64,000 bases of DNA from CAYLQA01 sp964385695 (GTDB lineage: Bacteria; Desulfobacterota; Desulfobulbia; Desulfobulbales; Desulfurivibrionaceae): NCBI GenBank assembly GCA_964385695.1, contig CAYLQA010000009.1:1-64000 (forward strand), read 5' to 3'. Shown piece by piece: positions 15,876 to 23,588 of the stretch (its first letter is position 1; every line of letters begins with the position of its first letter). Under the pieces are notes generated by a model. That model saw only the letters and a program-made list of their open reading frames with translations, made no database searches and had not been told where the DNA came from. Position numbers and translations under genes: made by a program.

Positions 15876-17669
15876 ATGAGAACATCCCCGCTGGAAATAC
15901 TGAACAGCGTCTTCGGCTATGCGAGTTTTCGCGCCTTTCAGGAGGAGATCATCAATGGCCTGATCCGTGGAGAGGACGCGTTTGTCCTGATGCCCACCGG
16001 CGGCGGCAAATCCCTCTGCTACCAGATCCCGGCCCTTGTCCGCAGCGGGGTGGGAATTATTCTTTCCCCCCTGATCTCTCTGATGCAGGATCAGGTGGAC
16101 GCCCTCAAACAAAACGGGGTCCGGGCTGCCTTTTACAATTCTTCCCTCAAGGGAGATGAGGCCCGGCGGGTATTGGCCCAGCTCCATGACGATCAACTGG
16201 ATCTGCTCTATGTCGCACCGGAGCGCTTGATGAGCGACGGTTTTCTAGAGCGGCTGAGCGATATCCCCATAGCGCTTTTTGCCATTGATGAGGCGCACTG
16301 CATTTCGCAGTGGGGCCATGATTTTCGCCCGGAATACACCCAACTGGGCCGCTTGCGTAAACGCTTTCCCAGCGTGCCCCTTATTGCCCTGACTGCAACA
16401 GCGGAAGAACAAACCCGAACTGATATTATTGATCGGCTTCATCTGCGGCAGGCCCGCAGCTATGTGGCCGGTTTTGATCGGCCCAATATCCGCTACACGG
16501 TAATGGGTAAAAACAAGCCTGCGCAGCAGCTTTTACATTTTCTCAAAGACCGGCGAGAGGAATCCGGCATTGTCTACTGCCTTAGCCGCAAGCGGGTGGA
16601 ACAGGTAAGCCAGAGCCTGATGAAGGCCGGTATTGACGCGGATTTTTACCATGCCGGCATGAATGCCGAGGAGCGGCGCCGGGTCCAAGATGCCTTTCAG
16701 CGCGACAACCTGCAGGTTGTCGTAGCCACTGTGGCCTTTGGCATGGGGATCGACAAATCCAATGTCCGCTTTGTGGTCCATTATGACCTGCCGAAAAATA
16801 TCGAGAGCTACTACCAGGAAACCGGTCGAGCCGGCCGCGACGGATTACCGGCCGAGGCCCTGCTTCTTTTCGGCTACGGCGACATAGCCTTGGCCCGCGG
16901 CCTGATCGAAAAGGGCAACAACAACGAGCAGAAAAGGATTGAGATCCACAAACTCAATGCCATGGTCGCCTTTGCCGAGGCACAGAGCTGCCGCAGGCAG
17001 GTCCTTCTGGGTTATTTCGGCGACTTGCAGGCCAAAGATTGCGGCAACTGCGACACCTGCATCACCCCTCCGGAACTCATGGATGTGACCGAGGAGGCGA
17101 GAAAGGCTCTTTCCTGCGTCTACCGGGTGGGGCAACGCTTCGGCATTGGTCATATTATCGACGTGCTTCGCGGCTCTAAAAACGAACGCCTATTGCGGCT
17201 GGGGCATGACAGTTTGTCCACGTATGGAATCGGCAAGGACCAAAGCAAGGAGTTCTGGGGAAGCCTTTTGCACCACTTGGTACATCGAGGCTACCTACTG
17301 CAAGACCTTGGCGACTACTCCGTTTTAAAACTGACGGATGCAGCCCGGCCATTACTCCGCGGGGAAGAAAGCCTGCAAATGGCAAAACCACGGGGCCGGG
17401 TCAACACTGGGAAGAAGAAAAGCAAGGCCGGGGGGGATATTGACTATAATGAGACGATATTTGAGAGCCTCAGGGGGCTTCGCAAGGAACTTGCCGATGC
17501 GGCAGGGGTTCCACCCTTTGTTATCTTTGGCGACAAAACACTCATTGAGATGGCTGCGTACCTGCCCAAGGATGATGCAACCTTGCTGACCATTCACGGA
17601 GTCGGCGAAAAAAAGCTTGAGCGCTACGGCACTGCCTTTTTAAAAATAATTACCGAGCAAGCGGGATGA
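15876..17669 (+). CDS. recQ: ATP-dependent DNA helicase RecQ
   Basis: 597 residues from the ATG at 15876, chosen because the homologous region starts there (SPLEILNSVFGYASFR); the frame extends 36 codons upstream with no ribosome site. Domains: DEAH helicase with Walker A MPTGGGKS (39-46) and AIDEAHCISQ; helicase C with ATVAFGMGIDKSNV and QETGRAGRDG; the RQC zinc site (CRRQVLLGYF, CGNCDTC); and a C-terminal HRDC domain (LRGLRKELADAAGVPPFVIFGDKTL). RecQ unwinds forked and Holliday-like DNA in recombination and repair. Size and order match E. coli RecQ. Confidence 0.95.
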   Translation: MRTSPLEILNSVFGYASFRAFQEEIINGLIRGEDAFVLMPTGGGKSLCYQIPALVRSGVGIILSPLISLMQDQVDALKQNGVRAAFYNSSLKGDEARRVLAQLHDDQLDLLYVAPERLMSDGFLERLSDIPIALFAIDEAHCISQWGHDFRPEYTQLGRLRKRFPSVPLIALTATAEEQTRTDIIDRLHLRQARSYVAGFDRPNIRYTVMGKNKPAQQLLHFLKDRREESGIVYCLSRKRVEQVSQSLMKAGIDADFYHAGMNAEERRRVQDAFQRDNLQVVVATVAFGMGIDKSNVRFVVHYDLPKNIESYYQETGRAGRDGLPAEALLLFGYGDIALARGLIEKGNNNEQKRIEIHKLNAMVAFAEAQSCRRQVLLGYFGDLQAKDCGNCDTCITPPELMDVTEEARKALSCVYRVGQRFGIGHIIDVLRGSKNERLLRLGHDSLSTYGIGKDQSKEFWGSLLHHLVHRGYLLQDLGDYSVLKLTDAARPLLRGEESLQMAKPRGRVNTGKKKSKAGGDIDYNETIFESLRGLRKELADAAGVPPFVIFGDKTLIEMAAYLPKDDATLLTIHGVGEKKLERYGTAFLKIITEQAG

Positions 17670-17679
17670 GACTGACAAA

Positions 17680-17832
17680 ATGAGTCGTTTGCGCAGTAAC
17701 AAGGTTTTAACAACCATCGCTCTGGCGGGTTGTGCGGTTGGCTTTCTCTCCATCGGCTTCAGGGCCATCAGGCTTTGCAGCGTTGGCCTGCTTTGCTGCA
17801 AGAAGGGATTGCAAAAAAGAAAAGCGGAATGA
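17680..17832 (+). CDS. Possible small membrane peptide
   Basis: A 50-codon frame begins with ATG 10 bp after the recQ stop. It encodes a basic start (MSRLRSNK), a hydrophobic stretch (VLTTIALAGCAVGFLSIGF) with a lipobox-like LAGC, and a basic Cys-containing tail. The ribosome site is weak, and the frame ends inside the recQ terminator. It could equally be chance; listed because its composition is that of a short inner-membrane peptide. Confidence 0.25.
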   Translation: MSRLRSNKVLTTIALAGCAVGFLSIGFRAIRLCSVGLLCCKKGLQKRKAE

Positions 17833-17852
17833 ACATCGGCCATTCCGCTTTT
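17820..17852. terminator. Bidirectional terminator after recQ
   Basis: Perfect 12-bp stem AAAAGCGGAATG/CATTCCGCTTTT with a 9-nt loop. A and T flanks on both sides allow use from either strand, ending recQ on the plus strand and the small genes at 17880-18435 on the minus strand. Confidence 0.85.
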
Positions 17853-17879
17853 CTAAGACAATGTTGACGAACCAGAAGA

Positions 17880-18180
17880 TTAGGCCCTCTGCACCTTTCG
17901 CCAGCCAGCGAGCTTGAGACGTTCAACCCGCTCAATGTTCCACTGCTGGACAGCCTGCATACCCCTCATCAAAGACAAAGCCCGGATCCACATCCACCGG
18001 CTTTCCCCCCAGTTTGGTCATGGCAAGCATTCGGGCAAGGTCCATATCATACTCAATGACCCAGCCGTTATCTTCGACCATGGTCTCTCGGTCAAATGCC
18101 TCATTGCCGGGGCAAGTCGGACAAAACACCCTATCCCCCACCTCGGAGGACATAATATTATCACGCAGGTGAAATTGCAC
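17880..18180 (-). CDS. Unknown small protein with a probable frameshift near its C-terminus
   Basis: From GTG at 18180 (GGAG 6 nt upstream) the frame reads 82 residues, including VFCPTCPGNEAFDRET and GGKPVDVDPGFVFDEG, and then stops at 17932. If the CCCC run at 17962-17965 had one base fewer, translation would continue as GMQAVQQWNIERVERLKLAG and 7 more residues to TAA at 17880. That tail is better protein-like sequence than YAGCPAVEH, so I think a one-base insertion (sequencing error or mutation) truncates the gene. Function is unknown; the CxxC pair might bind metal. It may be in an operon with the next gene upstream (48 bp). Confidence 0.5.
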
Positions 18181-18228
18181 CTCGCTACTCCCAACTCACA
18201 GGTTCTCTTAACTTCCTGACACATAGCA

Positions 18229-18435
18229 TTATTTAAAAATTTTACGGGGTGACAGAGAGGACCGCTTACGTCCATTAAGGATATTCCGCAACTGCTGATA
18301 CTCTTGCTGGGCGGCCTTCAACTGCTGCCTCAGCTCTACCTCCTCCTCAACGGAAGCGGCGGCAAGTTCCTTTTCCAGCTTCTCTACCTTTTGCTGGGCA
18401 CTATATAACTCCAATGCGATTCCGCGAATGGTCAT
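18229..18435 (-). CDS. Small coiled-coil protein
   Basis: 68 residues; the ATG follows GGAG by 7 nt. Residues about 10-50 form a heptad-like, charged helix (LYSAQQKVEKLEKELAA, EEVELRQQLKAAQQ), followed by a basic tail (GRKRSSLSPRKIFK) that could contact nucleic acid. No family recognised. A possible attenuator lies in its leader (18471-18518), which hints at regulated expression. Likely followed by the frameshifted gene. Confidence 0.65.
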   Translation of the reverse strand: MTIRGIALELYSAQQKVEKLEKELAAASVEEEVELRQQLKAAQQEYQQLRNILNGRKRSSLSPRKIFK

Positions 18436-18470
18436 GACATTTCTCCAAAGGGTTGAATGTAAGGACGGGA

Positions 18471-18518
18471 CCTTCCCTAAAAGTACAAAAAAAACCCAAC
18501 CGAGTCACTTGGGGAAGG
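18471..18518 (-). promoter_or_regulatory. Attenuator-like leader with two exclusive hairpins
   Basis: On the minus strand CCCAA/TTGGG (18509-18513 and 18495-18499; 9-nt loop) is followed by eight Ts (18494-18487), a terminator. A competing perfect 7-bp pairing CCTTCCC/GGGAAGG uses 18512-18518 and 18471-18477, sharing bases with the first stem. The structure ends 36 nt before the ATG at 18435. Confidence 0.45.
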
Positions 18519-18642
18519 AGCATACTTACGGGAAGGGAATCGGGACTCTCCGCATAACTCAGCCGGGTTAACCTTTCTACCCATACTATAAGCATTCCTG
18601 TGATGAAAGACTGCGGAAGATATAAATCCTGCGCGACCCAAC

Positions 18643-18671
18643 AAAAAAGGCCCTACCAACAAGGTAGGGCC
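18643..18671 (-). terminator. Terminator of the chemoreceptor gene
   Basis: Perfect 9-bp stem GGCCCTACC/GGTAGGGCC with a 5-nt loop; on the minus strand six Ts follow. It lies 29 bp after the stop of the methyl-accepting protein gene. Confidence 0.93.
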
Positions 18672-18699
18672 AGAGAATAGCTCAATAACAATTGCGGGT

Positions 18700-20274
18700 T
18701 TAAGTTAATTGCGGGTACTCGTAATCGTCATCTTCCAAAGCATAGGAGGCGGAGCTGGATGCAGCGGCTCTCGCAGCCGCTCTTTTTTTGCCCTCAACAA
18801 GCTGGCTCAGGCTCAGGATATTATCGCGCAACATGATAGTTTGCGATTTTACCGCTTCAGAGGCAGCGGCCAACTCTTCGGCATTGGCCGCAAGCGACTG
18901 GGTACCGGAATCCATTTCGGTGACCGCCTTGTTGATCTGGGTAATTCCTTGAGTTTGCTCATGGGAGGCTGTGGAAATCTCCTCGATTAAGATGCCGACC
19001 TTACGTGACCCCTCGGCAACCTCTTGCGACTCCTCAACTACGGCGTTCACCTTCTCAAGACCGTCATTGACATTCTTGATAGCCGTTTCGATGAGATCGC
19101 CAGAACTCTTGGCTGAATCGGCCGTTCTCTGAGCAAGGTTACGAACCTCGTCCGCCACCACGGCAAAACCGGCCCCGGCCTCTCCGGCCCTGGCAGCCTC
19201 TACAGCGGCGTTTAAGGCAAGAAGGTTGGTCTGAAAAGCAATACCCTCAATCTCGTTGATAATGGTGGAAATCTCATCACTATCCTTTTTGATATTCTGC
19301 ATACTGCCCTGCATCACCGTCACATCGGCATTCGCCCGGGCGCTCACGTCCTCGTTTTTCTTCATGGAGGAGTTTGCCTCGGCAGAGTTGGTATCGTTTT
19401 GCTGGATCATGGCCGTAATCTCTTCAAGAGAGGCGCTGGTCTCCTCAAGGGAGGCCGCCATTTGGGAGGCCATCTCCGCCACTGTCTGGGAGGTACTGGA
19501 GGTTGCGACTGCCTCTTCGGCAATCCGATCGGCACTGTGATCAAGCTCGGCCACAATGTTGTTGATTACACGAACGATCATTTGAACGAAGAAGATGGAA
19601 AAGGCAATGACGAGAATGATTGAAATGGCCCCACCGACAATGAAGAAGAGGGAGAACATCTTCACCTCATCGATAGTTTCCTCCTTCATCAAATCAGCCC
19701 CATCACGGAGCTCATCCACTGCCAGCTTCGTTGAGCCCATCAGAGAATAATAATGCTCGAACAGCTCATCTTCAAAAATATCCGACGCCTCTTCGGCCTC
19801 GTCATCTTCAAGGGCAGGCAAAATCTCGGTATTGATGATACCGTCCATCGCCTTCCAGGACTTGGTCAAGTCCGTATACGCTTTGGTCACAGCAGTTGCT
19901 CGGTCAATGGAGTGACAAGAACCGCAAAAGACACCACCGCCCGTTCCTGCAGGATGCAGTTTGGTTTGCATCTCATCTATAACGGAGCCAATCCGCTTGC
20001 CCGTTGAGACCAGGCCGCTGAGGCTCTCCGGATCATAGTCGAGGATCTGCGACTTGAGAATACTGTTGAGAAGATTCAGATTCAGGCGAACCCTGGCGAG
20101 TTTATCGATGTAATTCATCTTCAACTCAATACCACTGTATGTGGTACCGCCGATTTGAACCCTGGTAATGATAAATTGCGCGATAGCAATGCTGATGATC
20201 AATGAAAGTGTTACAAACCCCACCAGCAAGAACAGCTTCATCCTCAGACTTAAGTTGTCAAACCACTCCCTCAT
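18700..20274 (-). CDS. Methyl-accepting chemotaxis protein with a c-type heme in its sensor domain
   Basis: 524 residues. TM1 is at about 12-36 and TM2 at about 207-233; the ~170-residue periplasmic part between them holds a heme c motif CGSCH (117-121). After TM2 comes a HAMP-like stretch and a signalling coiled coil with the hairpin tip IAFQTNLLALNAAVEAARAGEAGAGFAVVADEVRNLA, split here by position 345-385 approximately. Heme-containing chemoreceptors of sulfate and metal reducers (such as DcrA) sense redox or oxygen; this gene probably does likewise. The C-terminus lacks the CheR/CheB-tethering NWETF motif. It has its own terminator and no che genes are adjacent. Confidence 0.92.
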   Translation of the reverse strand: MREWFDNLSLRMKLFLLVGFVTLSLIISIAIAQFIITRVQIGGTTYSGIELKMNYIDKLARVRLNLNLLNSILKSQILDYDPESLSGLVSTGKRIGSVIDEMQTKLHPAGTGGGVFCGSCHSIDRATAVTKAYTDLTKSWKAMDGIINTEILPALEDDEAEEASDIFEDELFEHYYSLMGSTKLAVDELRDGADLMKEETIDEVKMFSLFFIVGGAISIILVIAFSIFFVQMIVRVINNIVAELDHSADRIAEEAVATSSTSQTVAEMASQMAASLEETSASLEEITAMIQQNDTNSAEANSSMKKNEDVSARANADVTVMQGSMQNIKKDSDEISTIINEIEGIAFQTNLLALNAAVEAARAGEAGAGFAVVADEVRNLAQRTADSAKSSGDLIETAIKNVNDGLEKVNAVVEESQEVAEGSRKVGILIEEISTASHEQTQGITQINKAVTEMDSGTQSLAANAEELAAASEAVKSQTIMLRDNILSLSQLVEGKKRAAARAAASSSASYALEDDDYEYPQLT

Positions 20275-20448
20275 AACCTCTCCTTATTCCTTCCTTGCGC
20301 ACCTGATTACCCCTCACAACTCCGAGTATTATAAACGCAGATTTCCTTTTTTAACCAGTTTTTTTTCCATGTTTCCGTACCGTTAGCATAATATTTCCTC
20401 ATTTTTTGCCCACAAGGAATCAAACTGTTTGTTTTTGTCAGGACAATT

Positions 20449-20691
20449 TCACCTGTTAATTTTATCCCCTTTATAAACAAAAGCCTTGGCAATCATCTTA
20501 TAAAAGGTCCCTTTATCAATACCAATCTCCTTGCCGCATTGGCAGTAAATTTTATGCCCTTTCATCTCCCCGCAATACATTTTAACGATTCTGTCCTTGT
20601 GACAGCGCAAGACCTCCCCCTGACCATACTTTGTATACTTCCAGAGTTTTTTCTTACAGGCCGCACAGCGGAGCAGTAACACCCGATTCAC
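20449..20691 (-). CDS. Small zinc-ribbon protein
   Basis: 80 residues, basic. The pattern LRCAACKKKLWKY, LRCHKDRI, MYCGE, YCQCGKEIGID gives CxxC and CxC pairs plus further Cys and His able to bind one or two zinc ions. The C-terminal GTFYKMIAKAFVYKGDKI is uncharged and fits a short helix and strand. I recall similar small zinc proteins in other Desulfobacterota but no named function. The start is GTG at 20691. Between it and hpt lies a 452-bp stretch that contains the sigma-54 small RNA. Confidence 0.65.
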   Translation of the reverse strand: MNRVLLLRCAACKKKLWKYTKYGQGEVLRCHKDRIVKMYCGEMKGHKIYCQCGKEIGIDKGTFYKMIAKAFVYKGDKINR

Positions 20692-21023
20692 CTTTATTAT
20701 TACTCAACGCCCGAAACAACTTCACCTCGGGGACCCAAAAAAGTTAAATTTTTTATACTTTCAGTCGCGGAGCGGGGCAAGCATCAGCAACGTACCGATT
20801 TTTCGTCAGAAAACAACCTTTAGCCTTAAAAATGACAGGAGTACAAAAAGCTCTACAGGCCTAATTGTTTAATTTTACACGTTTTTCACAAAGCAAAGAA
20901 TCATCGGCCTGCATTTTCGGTTCAAAAAATTGTACCCCTGCCCCCATTCCCCACGATCTGCCACAAGCCGACAAGCCCTTATTTTTTCGTCCTTTTCAAT
21001 CTAACCCCAGGAAAAACAATAAG

Positions 21024-21041
21024 CTGGCACAGTGGTTGCAT
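21024..21041 (+). promoter_or_regulatory. Near-consensus sigma-54 promoter
   Basis: CTGGCACAGTGGTTGCAT has GG (21026-21027) and GC (21038-21039) separated by exactly 10 bp, with TGGCAC and TTGCA both matching the -24/-12 consensus. The expected start is near 21051. No open reading frame follows; a perfect terminator does, at 21083-21124. Upstream activator sites are not obvious in the AT-rich 20701-21020 region. Confidence 0.8.
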
Positions 21042-21050
21042 TAACAAGGA

Positions 21051-21124
21051 GACAAGAAAACAACTCTTATCTCCTTTCTCCTAAAGAAAGCCGGCATCCC
21101 CGCAGAGCCGGCTTTCTTTTTTTT
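21051..21124 (+). ncRNA. Putative sigma-54-dependent small RNA with anti-Shine-Dalgarno motifs
   Basis: The predicted transcript is about 70-74 nt. It has a single-stranded purine-rich start, a pyrimidine-rich stretch with two CTCCT motifs (21071-21075 and 21078-21082) able to pair with ribosome-binding sites, and a 13-bp perfect terminator stem with eight Ts. It contains no ATG, GTG or TTG frame of any length with a ribosome site. This layout (promoter, seed region, intrinsic terminator) is that of a trans-acting Hfq-type small RNA. It has not been matched to any known family by me. Confidence 0.6.
21083..21124. terminator. Perfect 13-bp hairpin terminator, end of the small RNA and of hpt
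   Basis: AAAGAAAGCCGGC (21083-21095) pairs fully with GCCGGCTTTCTTT (21107-21119) around an 11-nt loop. Eight Ts follow on the plus strand; on the minus strand the weaker TTTCTTT side can end hpt, whose stop is 20 bp away. Confidence 0.92.
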
Positions 21125-21143
21125 GTTTTACAGGCAGTGAATC

Positions 21144-21665
21144 TCAATCCGTTTTCAAATGGTAGACTGCTGGATAGTGACGATGCTGTTCCGCATAGTC
21201 GAGCCCGTAGCCGACCAAAAAACCCTGTTCCACCTCAAAGCCAACGTAATCCACCTGAACCGCAACCTCACGTCGCTCATGCTTGTCGATCAAGGTACAG
21301 ATTTTAACCACGTTAGCCCTCTTGGCTGCGAAAAAATCCTTTAACGCGGCAATGGTGCGACCGGTATCCACGATATCCTCAACCAGGATTACATCCTTGC
21401 CCTCCACATCAAGCTCAATGTCCTTGCTGAAATTTACCGTACCCGAGGAGCTTGTACTATTCCCATAGCTGGCCACACGAACAAAATCGACCTCAAGGGG
21501 TATATCAATCTGTCGGGCAAGATCCGCGAGAAAAATAAACGCCCCATTCAAAACCCCCACCAAGACCAACTTGCGCCCGGCAAAGTCCCTTGCGATGGAC
21601 TGCCCAAGCTGCCTGACCCTGTCCGCAATCTCCTCTTTTGAAAGCACGATCTCTTTGTCCACCAT
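21144..21665 (-). CDS. hpt: Hypoxanthine phosphoribosyltransferase
   Basis: 173 residues from the ATG at 21665, which follows AGGGAAGGGAG; an extension to 21794 is unlikely to be translated. Purine salvage: makes IMP or GMP from hypoxanthine or guanine and PRPP. The PRPP loop VILVEDIVDTGRT is canonical, SYGNSTSSSG is the flexible loop, and FVGFEVEQGFLVGYGLDYAEQ-like residues near the end (VGFEVEQGFLVGYGLDYAEQ) form the purine pocket. Divergent from the rubredoxin gene. Confidence 0.95.
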   Translation of the reverse strand: MVDKEIVLSKEEIADRVRQLGQSIARDFAGRKLVLVGVLNGAFIFLADLARQIDIPLEVDFVRVASYGNSTSSSGTVNFSKDIELDVEGKDVILVEDIVDTGRTIAALKDFFAAKRANVVKICTLIDKHERREVAVQVDYVGFEVEQGFLVGYGLDYAEQHRHYPAVYHLKTD

Positions 21666-21819
21666 TTCTCCCTTCCCTCTACAAGTACGTTCCTGTTCAG
21701 ATAGTTCAAGATGAACCATAAAAAGATTGACGCCGCAGGCGCAAGCCCTAATAATTCTTTTATGTCTTATTATTTTAAGATGAATCCACCCCAACGTAAA
21801 TCAGCCCAGGAGGCCACCC

Positions 21820-21981
21820 ATGACCAGCTACGAATGCAGTGTGTGCGGATATATATACGATCCGGAAGATGGCGACCCTGAGAACAGCATTGCCCCAGGA
21901 ACCGCCTTTGAGGATCTGCCCGAAGACTGGACATGCCCCATCTGCGGGGCGGGCAAAGATATGTTTACGCCTGCCAGCTAA
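21820..21981 (+). CDS. Rubredoxin
   Basis: 53 residues: MTSYECSVCGYIYDPEDG, then FEDLPEDWTCPICGAGKD. The two CxxC pairs (CSVCG and CPICG) bind one iron and the spacing and length match classical rubredoxins, cytoplasmic one-electron carriers used with rubrerythrin, superoxide reductase or rubredoxin oxidoreductase in anaerobes. The ATG follows AGGAGG by 7 nt. It stands alone; no partner gene is adjacent. Confidence 0.96.
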   Translation: MTSYECSVCGYIYDPEDGDPENSIAPGTAFEDLPEDWTCPICGAGKDMFTPAS

Positions 21982-22028
21982 GATCTGCCGACAGAACAGG
22001 GGCAGCCGCAGGCATCATACGATGCGTA

Positions 22029-23552
22029 TCACAGTAAGAGATCGGCGGTCAGGCTGTCCCAGGTTTTATCCAGCTCCTCACAAAAAGAGTCGACAAACTG
22101 GCTCACATTGACATCCAAAAACGGCTTATGCTGCTCCTGAATAAGAACCCAGGCAAAGGAACGCACGATGGTCTCCTTGGTTACCTCCGGCTTGCCTAAG
22201 CATACTCCACGCAAACTGGCAAAGTAGTTGGCCAGATTGACCAAGGCCACTGCAGCCACACTGGTATTTGCCTTTTCAGGCTGATGGTGCAAACGCATAA
22301 CATCAAGATAGGCCGAAGGCAGGCCGATCCCCTCACCTAACCAGACCCCGACCTGCGAGTGATCGGCACCGATAAACTCTTTTTCCGCCTTCATCATATC
22401 CCCAAGGGCGGGATCAAGCTCCTCTCTGGCAAACTGCGGGTAAAAAGCGGGATTGATAGTATCCAAGGGCAGCATACCCAGGTCGTGAAACAGACCGGCG
22501 AGATAAACATCCGTTGAGGTATTGATGCGGATAACATCCTTCAGTAATTCGGCAATCCTGCCCACCATGACGGCATGCCGCCAGTACTCCTTAGCGACCT
22601 CGGTAAAACCGCTAAAGGCCACCGTATCTTGACTGGCCTCAATGGTATCCGCCACAACCTCCTGGATCTGTTTGATACCGACAATAACCATGGCATGGGG
22701 CACAGTCCCCACCATGCTGGCCCTGCGAAAATAAGGGGAGTTAGCAGTCTGAATCACTCGACAGCTGAGAATGGGGTCGAGCTGGATCAAATCGGCAAAC
22801 TTTCTTGTGTTATCCGATTCATTGCCACCGGCCAACTGTTTTCTGAGTTCAACCGCAACAGCAGGATTGACCGGCAAAATATCTTCCGGATGGATGCGCT
22901 TTTTTAGCCTTGAAGGACCTATCCGATCTTCCCGGATCGGCATGGGTGGGATGGCCTTGGCAGGAGGTGGCGGCTTTATCTCCTCCTTGGGACGGGGCTT
23001 GGCCGCAACTTTGTCCCGAGGAGGCTTGCTCTTTTTGGCCGTACCGAGCTTCAAGGTCTCCTGGGCGTCAGACTTTTCAACATCCTTACCGCCAGCCATT
23101 CGTTTATTGGCAAAATCAAGCCGGGTTACCAGGCTCTCACAGAAACGCTTATAAAATTTCAATTGTAAAAAGACATTAGAGGTGCTGACGATGTCGGGCT
23201 CTACCCGCAGGATAAAAGTTTCGGTGCTGGCCATAACGTCTGCGGTGCGCTTAATCTCGGTGACCATGGCCATTTCACCGAAACAGTCCCCGGATTCAAG
23301 GGTGGTCAACTTCAAAGGCCCGGTCGGGGTCTGTTTTTGCACCGAGACTTTGCCTCGCACCAAAATATAGAAGGCCCGCTCCGTGGTACCTTCTTTGATA
23401 ATTAGGGTTTTCGGTGGGACGCGCAGCCACTTGCTCACCGCAAGAAACTGTTTAAGCTCATGGTCATCAAAACCTTGAAAAAAGCTGATCTTCTTTAAAA
23501 ACTCAATCTGTTGATCAAGGTCAAGTTCCTTCTTTTTCTGGGCAGCCGCCAT
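22029..23552 (-). CDS. Cyclic-nucleotide-binding domain fused to HDOD domain
   Basis: 507 residues. An N-terminal cNMP-binding domain (about 30-145) shows the phosphate-binding cassette region GDCFGEMAMV; a Pro/Lys-rich linker (about 150-215) follows; then an HDOD domain with LDPILSCRVIQTANSPYFRR, GLFHDLGMLPLD and DVMRLHHQPEKA. HDOD domains lack the catalytic HD residues of true phosphodiesterases and act in signalling. The gene may relate cAMP or a similar ligand to downstream response. Encoded just 36 bp downstream of mnmE's stop, possibly the end of the mnmE operon. Confidence 0.88.
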   Translation of the reverse strand: MAAAQKKKELDLDQQIEFLKKISFFQGFDDHELKQFLAVSKWLRVPPKTLIIKEGTTERAFYILVRGKVSVQKQTPTGPLKLTTLESGDCFGEMAMVTEIKRTADVMASTETFILRVEPDIVSTSNVFLQLKFYKRFCESLVTRLDFANKRMAGGKDVEKSDAQETLKLGTAKKSKPPRDKVAAKPRPKEEIKPPPPAKAIPPMPIREDRIGPSRLKKRIHPEDILPVNPAVAVELRKQLAGGNESDNTRKFADLIQLDPILSCRVIQTANSPYFRRASMVGTVPHAMVIVGIKQIQEVVADTIEASQDTVAFSGFTEVAKEYWRHAVMVGRIAELLKDVIRINTSTDVYLAGLFHDLGMLPLDTINPAFYPQFAREELDPALGDMMKAEKEFIGADHSQVGVWLGEGIGLPSAYLDVMRLHHQPEKANTSVAAVALVNLANYFASLRGVCLGKPEVTKETIVRSFAWVLIQEQHKPFLDVNVSQFVDSFCEELDKTWDSLTADLLL

Positions 23553-23588
23553 TTTCCGGTCCTTTCAGACGTTTACAAGGTAACAATC

